Of a stretch of 64,000 nucleotides of DNA, positions 59,448 to 64,000 are shown piece by piece. The stretch covers positions 1 to 64,000 of the forward strand of contig NZ_SCFM01000006.1 of the NCBI RefSeq assembly GCF_004138295.1. Reading direction: 5' to 3'. Every line of letters begins with the position of its first letter. Position 1 is the first letter of the stretch. This DNA comes from Ectobacillus funiculus. GTDB taxonomy: Bacteria; Bacillota; Bacilli; Bacillales; Bacillaceae_G. Under the pieces are notes generated by a model. It was not told the DNA's origin and searched no databases. It saw only the letters and a program-made list of their open reading frames with translations. The position numbers were made by a program, and so were the translations under genes.

Positions 59448-59918
59448 CTAAAACATCACTGCAAGGCGCGCACTTGCAACATTCTCCATTGAAATTTGAA
59501 TTTCCTTTTTGCGCGTTTTAATCGTAATTAAAACTGTCAATATCGTACCGTCGTATGCCAGCAGCTTTCCTTCAAACACAGATTCACCATTAATTGGTTC
59601 ATTCGTTTGAATCGCTACTTGCTTCCCGACTGCTTTTACAAAATCTTGTTCCTTCTTTAGAGGTCGTTCCGCACCAGGAGACGACACATCTAAGAAATAT
59701 AAATGAGGGATTGGGTCCTTTTTATCTAACACTTCGCTTAAACGCTCGCTTACCGTACCGCAATCCTCAATATCCACTCCTGTTTCAGAGTCGATAAAGA
59801 CGCGCAAAAACCAATCTTTGCCCTCTTTTACATACTCGACGTCAACAAGTTCTAAATCCATGTCCTCGACAATCGGTCTTGCTAGCTGCTCTACAACTTC
59901 TGTTACTTCATTGCTCAC
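59448..59918 (-). CDS. rimP: Ribosome maturation factor RimP
   Basis: 156 aa from GTG 59918 after AAAGGAGG, the B. subtilis length; the frame to 59954 is rejected. Contains [20 protein letters not shown] and [10 protein letters not shown]. Needed for 30S maturation. First gene of rimP-nusA-ylxR-ylxQ-infB. Confidence 0.96.
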   Translation of the reverse strand: MSNEVTEVVEQLARPIVEDMDLELVDVEYVKEGKDWFLRVFIDSETGVDIEDCGTVSERLSEVLDKKDPIPHLYFLDVSSPGAERPLKKEQDFVKAVGKQVAIQTNEPINGESVFEGKLLAYDGTILTVLITIKTRKKEIQISMENVASARLAVMF

Positions 59919-60052
59919 AAAACAGCCTCCTTTCAAAGTGCTTATACAACACAAAACGGTCCTAGTACACTACGTATACGACCAAACTAATCCGTTTCTT
60001 AGCATGAGTTAGCCCTGCTCCTAAAAATAAATGAGCGTAGGATAACAAAAGC

Positions 60053-60069
60053 CCCTGCTAAAAGCAGGG
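60053..60069 (-). terminator. Terminator downstream of polC
   Basis: CCCTGC-5 nt-GCAGGG, then GCTTTTG on the minus strand; about 370 bp past polC. Confidence 0.6.
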
Positions 60070-60282
60070 AATATCTGTCTTAGTATTGCCAAATTCAAGC
60101 AGTAAAACGTGTAGAAAAATATGTATATAAATCAGCAGCTTTAGGGCCTGAAAGAAGTAGATAGTAATACGAAAGAGTGGGTTGCCCCACTCTTCTACAT
60201 ACAATATACACGACATGAATAATTCATTTTTTACTGTAACATATATTGCTATATTTTGCAAAGACTTTCTCTCTAAGAAAGC

Positions 60283-60432
60283 TGTACGGTTCAGACGAAG
60301 CCGATTCGTAAAAGCTTTCCGCATATCCTTTGGCATAGAAGATATTTTTTCCTTTTTTGCCGAAAACTATTCCAAATGCTGAAGCAGGTTATCAAAGCTA
60401 GACATCATCCTCTAAAAGTTATACCTTCCTAG
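60283..60432 (+). repeat. Structured repeat (family 2), copy 2
   Basis: 150 bp, matching 38713-38862 end to end. Shared blocks include ACGGTTC, AAGCTTTCCG, TTGCCGAA and a right end TATACCTTCCTAG. Ends 3 bp from the polC stop. Confidence 0.7.
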
Positions 60433-60435
60433 CTT

Positions 60436-63400
60436 TTAAAATAATGACAGCTGGTTTTGATCCGGCAACGCCTCTAAGCAGCCTAGACTGTCTAAATACT
60501 CAAGGATTGTTTTCGAAATTTTACTGCGCTGCTGTAAATCCTCCTTTGATAAGAATTCTCCCTCCTGCCTCGCCTTTACAATATTCAGCGCCGCATTCGT
60601 ACCAAGACCGGCAACTGCATTGAACGGCAAGATAAGAGAATTCCCGTCAATAATGAAATCAGTTGCGCTAGAGCGGTATAAATCCACCTTTTGGAAAGAA
60701 TACTCACGCTCACACATTTCAAGTGCCATCTCGAGCACAGTAAGTAAGCTCTTCTCCTTCGGGGATGCATCCAATCCCTTTTGGACAATCTCTTCAATTT
60801 TCGCACGAATCGCAGCTGAGCCTCTTACCATTGACTCCACATCAAAATCATCCGCTCGCACTGTAAAATATGCTGCATAGTACATAAGCGGGAAATGCAC
60901 CTTGAAATAGGCAATGCGTACCGCCATTAATACATAAGCAGCGGCATGGGCTTTAGGAAACATGTATTTTATCTTTTTGCATGAATCAATATACCACGCT
61001 GGTACATTATTTTTGCGCATTTCCTCTTCCCATTCCGTCGGAACCCCTTTCCCCTTACGTACGGATTCCATAATTTTAAATGCAAGCGATGGCTCTAATC
61101 CTTGATAAATCAAATACACCATAATATCATCACGACAACCGATTACCTCGCTTAGCGTACACGTTCCGCTATAAATGAGCTCATTGGCGTTGCCGAGCCA
61201 TACATCTGTCCCGTGCGACAGTCCCGAGATTTGGACAAGCTCGGAGAAGGTTGTCGGTTTCGTTTCCTCTAGCATTTGACGAACGAATTTTGTTCCGAAT
61301 TCCGGAATTCCAAGTGTGCCTGTTTTACAGTTGATTTGTTCCTCGGTAACGCCAATTGACTCCGTCCCTGAAAAAATCTTCATGACCTCTGGGTCGTCCG
61401 TTGGAATTGTTTTTGGATCAATGCCGCTTAAATCCTGCAGCATACGGATAACAGTCGGATCATCGTGTCCGAGTATATCGAGCTTTAACAGATTATCGTG
61501 GATGGAATGGAAATCAAAATGTGTCGTTCGCCACTCAGCTGATGTATCGTCTGCCGGAAATTGAATCGGCGTAAAGTCAAATACGTCCATGTAATCCGGC
61601 ACAACGATAATGCCGCCTGGATGCTGACCTGTTGTCCGCTTTACACCCGTGCATCCTGTCGCAAGACGCTCTACCTCAGCGCCACGAATGGTTAGGTTAC
61701 GATCAGATGCATAGCCTTTTACATAACCAAAAGCCGTTTTGTCAGCAACAGTACCAATCGTTCCAGCACGGTACACATTATCCTCACCAAAGAGTATCTT
61801 CGTATAGTTATGGGCGCGCGGCTGATACTCGCCGCTGAAGTTGAGATCGATATCCGGTACCTTATCTCCTTTAAAACCAAGAAATGTTTCAAATGGAATA
61901 TCATGCCCATCCTTTTTATATCTTGTACCACACTGCGGACAATCGGCATCTGGCAAATCAAAACCGGAACCGACCGAACCATCATTAAAGAAATGCGAGT
62001 GCTTGCAATTTGGACAAACATAATGCGGCGGCAACGGATTAACCTCTGTAATCTCCATCATGGTCGCAACAAGCGAGGAACCAACCGAGCCACGCGAACC
62101 TACAAGATAACCATCATCAAGCGATTTTTTCACGAGCTTATGGGAAATTAAGTAAATCACCGCAAAACCGTGACCGATAATACTCTTTAGTTCCTTTTCA
62201 AGGCGTGCTTCTACGATTTCCGGAAGCGTTTCACCATAGATGCTTCTTGCCATCACATAGCTCATTTCACGTGTTTCTTCATCGGCTCCTTCAATGCGCG
62301 GGGTATATAGGTCATCCTTAACCGGCTTTACGTCCCCAATCATCGAAGCGACTTTTTGGGTGTTTGTTACAACAATTTCCTTCGCTTTCTCTTCGCCTAA
62401 AAAAGAAAAGGCGTCTAGCATTTCATTTGTTGTGCGGAAATATACCGGCGGCAGCTGATGGCGATTCAGCGGATTTGCGCCTCCCTGTGAGCCGATGAGA
62501 ATCTTGCGGTATATGCTGTCCTCTGGATTTAGGTAGTGAACATTCCCGGTTGCCACAACCGGCTTCTCAAGCGTTTCTCCGAGCTTCACAAGATTTGAAA
62601 TAATGGTGCGCAGCTGGCCTTCATCCCGCACTAATTCTAGTTCAATTAAATGCGTCAGCACCTGAGGAGGCATTACTTCGATATAATCGTAAAATTGCGC
62701 GACCTCTTCCGCTTCTTCAAACGACTTTTGCATCATCGCTTCAAATACTTCTCCCTTGTCACAAGCTGTACCAATGAGAAGACCTTCGCGATGCTTTTTC
62801 AAGAGTGATCGCGGCAAACGCGGTACGCGGTAGTAATATCGCAGATGCGCATATGACACAAGCTTATACAGGTTTTTCAATCCTTCATCTGACACGGCTA
62901 AAATGGTTGCGTGACTCGGGCGGCCTCTTTTATAGGAATCACCTTGTCCCATACTGTCGTTGAGCTGGTCATGGTATTCTATCCCGCGTCCGACCGCTTC
63001 CTTGAGCATTTTTGTCAGCAAATAGCCTGTTGCCTCCGCATCATAAATCGCACGGTGATGCTGCGTTAGTTCAATGTCAAACTTCTTACATAGTGTGTTG
63101 AGACGATGGTTTTTCATTTCTGGATGCAAAAAGCGTGCTAGCTCAAGCGTATCAATGACAGGGTTAGTTGGCTTTGCCAATCCGTATTTTTTAAAGCCAA
63201 CGTTAATAAAGCCCATATCAAATGACGCGTTATGCGCAACGAGTGTATCATTCGCAATCCAGCCTGCAAAGTTTCGGAGAACAACATCAATATCCGGCGC
63301 ATCTTTTACCATATCATCCGTAATGCCTGTGAGTTCAATCGTAGTAGCAGATAAAGGGTGATGCGGATTGGCGAATGCCTCAAATCGATCTACAATTTCA

Positions 63401-64000
63401 CCGTCTCGGATTTTAACTGCCGCCAGTTCAATAATCGTATCATATACAGCGGACAGACCCGTTGTTTCTACGTCAAAGACGACATATGTTTCATCAGCAA
63501 GAGAGCGATGCACCTCGTTATACGCAATCGGTACGCCATCATTTACAAGATTGACCTCTACACCATATATCACCTTAATGCCCGCTTTCTTTCCAGCCGC
63601 ATATGCCTCTGGGAACGACTGCGCGACTGCGTGATCCGTCACGGCAACAGCCGGATGCCCCCATTTTGCAGCTTGCGCAATTAGCTTAGACACCGGTGTG
63701 ACTGCGTCCATTTGGCTCATCGGTGTATGCAGGTGAAGTTCAACCCGTTTCTCTTCTTCAGGCGCTGTATCCTTCCTGGATGGACCTTTTACTTCATTAA
63801 TATCGTTTGCAATCATAACAAGATCGCGGACAAATGTGTCGTTTTGTACAGAACCGCGTACCTTTAGCCACATTCCTTTTTTAATTGCTTGTACGAGCGG
63901 AACATCCTCTTTATCGCGTGAAAACATTTTTACTATTAGCGAATCTGTATAATCGGTAATTTTCAACGTTAATAATGTCCGGCCGCTGCGAAGCTCCTTT
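60436..64000 (-). CDS. polC: DNA polymerase III alpha subunit, PolC type (5' end beyond window)
   Basis: About 1187 residues visible of a family usually near 1430; the frame is open to the right edge ([10 protein letters not shown] before TLKITDY), so the N-terminus is missing. In order: OB-type region, split PHP domain ([14 protein letters not shown] and later), DEDD 3'-5' proofreading exonuclease inserted in PHP ([18 protein letters not shown]), palm with catalytic [13 protein letters not shown], a Cys4 zinc motif (CPNCKH...CPQCGT), HhH and C-terminal region ending [10 protein letters not shown], a clamp-binding motif. Main replicative polymerase of Firmicutes. Confidence 0.97.
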   Translation of the reverse strand, partial: KELRSGRTLLTLKITDYTDSLIVKMFSRDKEDVPLVQAIKKGMWLKVRGSVQNDTFVRDLVMIANDINEVKGPSRKDTAPEEEKRVELHLHTPMSQMDAVTPVSKLIAQAAKWGHPAVAVTDHAVAQSFPEAYAAGKKAGIKVIYGVEVNLVNDGVPIAYNEVHRSLADETYVVFDVETTGLSAVYDTIIELAAVKIRDGEIVDRFEAFANPHHPLSATTIELTGITDDMVKDAPDIDVVLRNFAGWIANDTLVAHNASFDMGFINVGFKKYGLAKPTNPVIDTLELARFLHPEMKNHRLNTLCKKFDIELTQHHRAIYDAEATGYLLTKMLKEAVGRGIEYHDQLNDSMGQGDSYKRGRPSHATILAVSDEGLKNLYKLVSYAHLRYYYRVPRLPRSLLKKHREGLLIGTACDKGEVFEAMMQKSFEEAEEVAQFYDYIEVMPPQVLTHLIELELVRDEGQLRTIISNLVKLGETLEKPVVATGNVHYLNPEDSIYRKILIGSQGGANPLNRHQLPPVYFRTTNEMLDAFSFLGEEKAKEIVVTNTQKVASMIGDVKPVKDDLYTPRIEGADEETREMSYVMARSIYGETLPEIVEARLEKELKSIIGHGFAVIYLISHKLVKKSLDDGYLVGSRGSVGSSLVATMMEITEVNPLPPHYVCPNCKHSHFFNDGSVGSGFDLPDADCPQCGTRYKKDGHDIPFETFLGFKGDKVPDIDLNFSGEYQPRAHNYTKILFGEDNVYRAGTIGTVADKTAFGYVKGYASDRNLTIRGAEVERLATGCTGVKRTTGQHPGGIIVVPDYMDVFDFTPIQFPADDTSAEWRTTHFDFHSIHDNLLKLDILGHDDPTVIRMLQDLSGIDPKTIPTDDPEVMKIFSGTESIGVTEEQINCKTGTLGIPEFGTKFVRQMLEETKPTTFSELVQISGLSHGTDVWLGNANELIYSGTCTLSEVIGCRDDIMVYLIYQGLEPSLAFKIMESVRKGKGVPTEWEEEMRKNNVPAWYIDSCKKIKYMFPKAHAAAYVLMAVRIAYFKVHFPLMYYAAYFTVRADDFDVESMVRGSAAIRAKIEEIVQKGLDASPKEKSLLTVLEMALEMCEREYSFQKVDLYRSSATDFIIDGNSLILPFNAVAGLGTNAALNIVKARQEGEFLSKEDLQQRSKISKTILEYLDSLGCLEALPDQNQLSLF

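Larger units (their letters stand above)
59919..60435. other. polC-rimP gap
   Basis: 517 bp. Holds a terminator (60053-60069) and a family 2 repeat beside the polC stop. The 59919-60050 part must carry the rimP operon promoter, but no clear hexamers were found. A 92-codon minus frame (60058-60336) runs into the terminator and is not accepted as a gene. Confidence 0.6.

Noticed and set aside
60058-60336. 92-codon minus-strand frame between polC and rimP
   Set aside because: It starts inside a family 2 repeat, ends inside a terminator and has no ribosome binding site.

Overview
This 64-kb window is chromosomal DNA of an endospore-forming Bacillaceae, with gene order close to Bacillus subtilis and the B. 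cereus group. Sporulation genes (spoVK, cotE, sspL, spoVS, spoIIIE, dpaAB) are interleaved with housekeeping genes in the order found around 150 degrees of the B. subtilis map. No species is assigned. Nearly all genes lie on the minus strand. The exceptions (gpmA, two small spore-type genes, a recombinase-like gene and two relics) are in the first 12 kb. The left edge cuts an IS200/IS605-type tnpB and the right edge cuts polC.

Layout: 1-5.6 kb holds the tnpB fragment, gpmA, an unassigned 44-aa gene with sspL, spoVK, a catalytically degenerate tyrosine recombinase, hfq, miaA and a gerAB-like relic. 5.6-18.8 kb holds a YlmA-type ABC ATPase, mutL-mutS, cotE, ricA-miaB, korB-korA, an M19 dipeptidase and spoVS. 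19-30.7 kb holds ymdB, rny, recA (LexA box), cinA, pgsA, rodZ/ymfM, ymfK, ymfJ, ymfI and the M16 pair ymfH-ymfF. 31-36 kb holds a BmpA/NupNOPQ-type nucleoside ABC importer. 36-48.8 kb holds spoIIIE, ylzJ, tepA, rnjB, the dpaA-dpaB-asd-dapG-dapA lysine/dipicolinate cluster, ymxH and mlpA. 48.8-64 kb holds ylxY, pnp, rpsO and the ribC-truB-rbfA-ylxP-infB-ylxQ-ylxR-nusA-rimP block, then polC. The genes thus cover mismatch repair and recombination, RNA decay (rny, rnjB, pnp, hfq, RicA), tRNA modification (miaA, miaB, truB), translation initiation and ribosome maturation, and spore coat and core formation.

The intergenic DNA is the unusual part. A dispersed ~134-bp element with several potential stems occurs in about a dozen full or decayed copies. 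Its right end (CTTAAAGTG or CTTACAGTG) abuts a Rho-independent terminator hairpin, or for one copy a weak terminator-like hairpin, in every non-tandem case I found. One copy supplies the stop codon of spoIIIE and two copies form a tandem dimer. A second, unrelated-looking 150-bp structured repeat occurs twice, and three hairpins resemble IS200/IS605 ends. Starts were moved to the best ribosome binding site where a longer open frame exists. Nothing was searched against databases; similarity statements rest on recognition and by-eye alignment.
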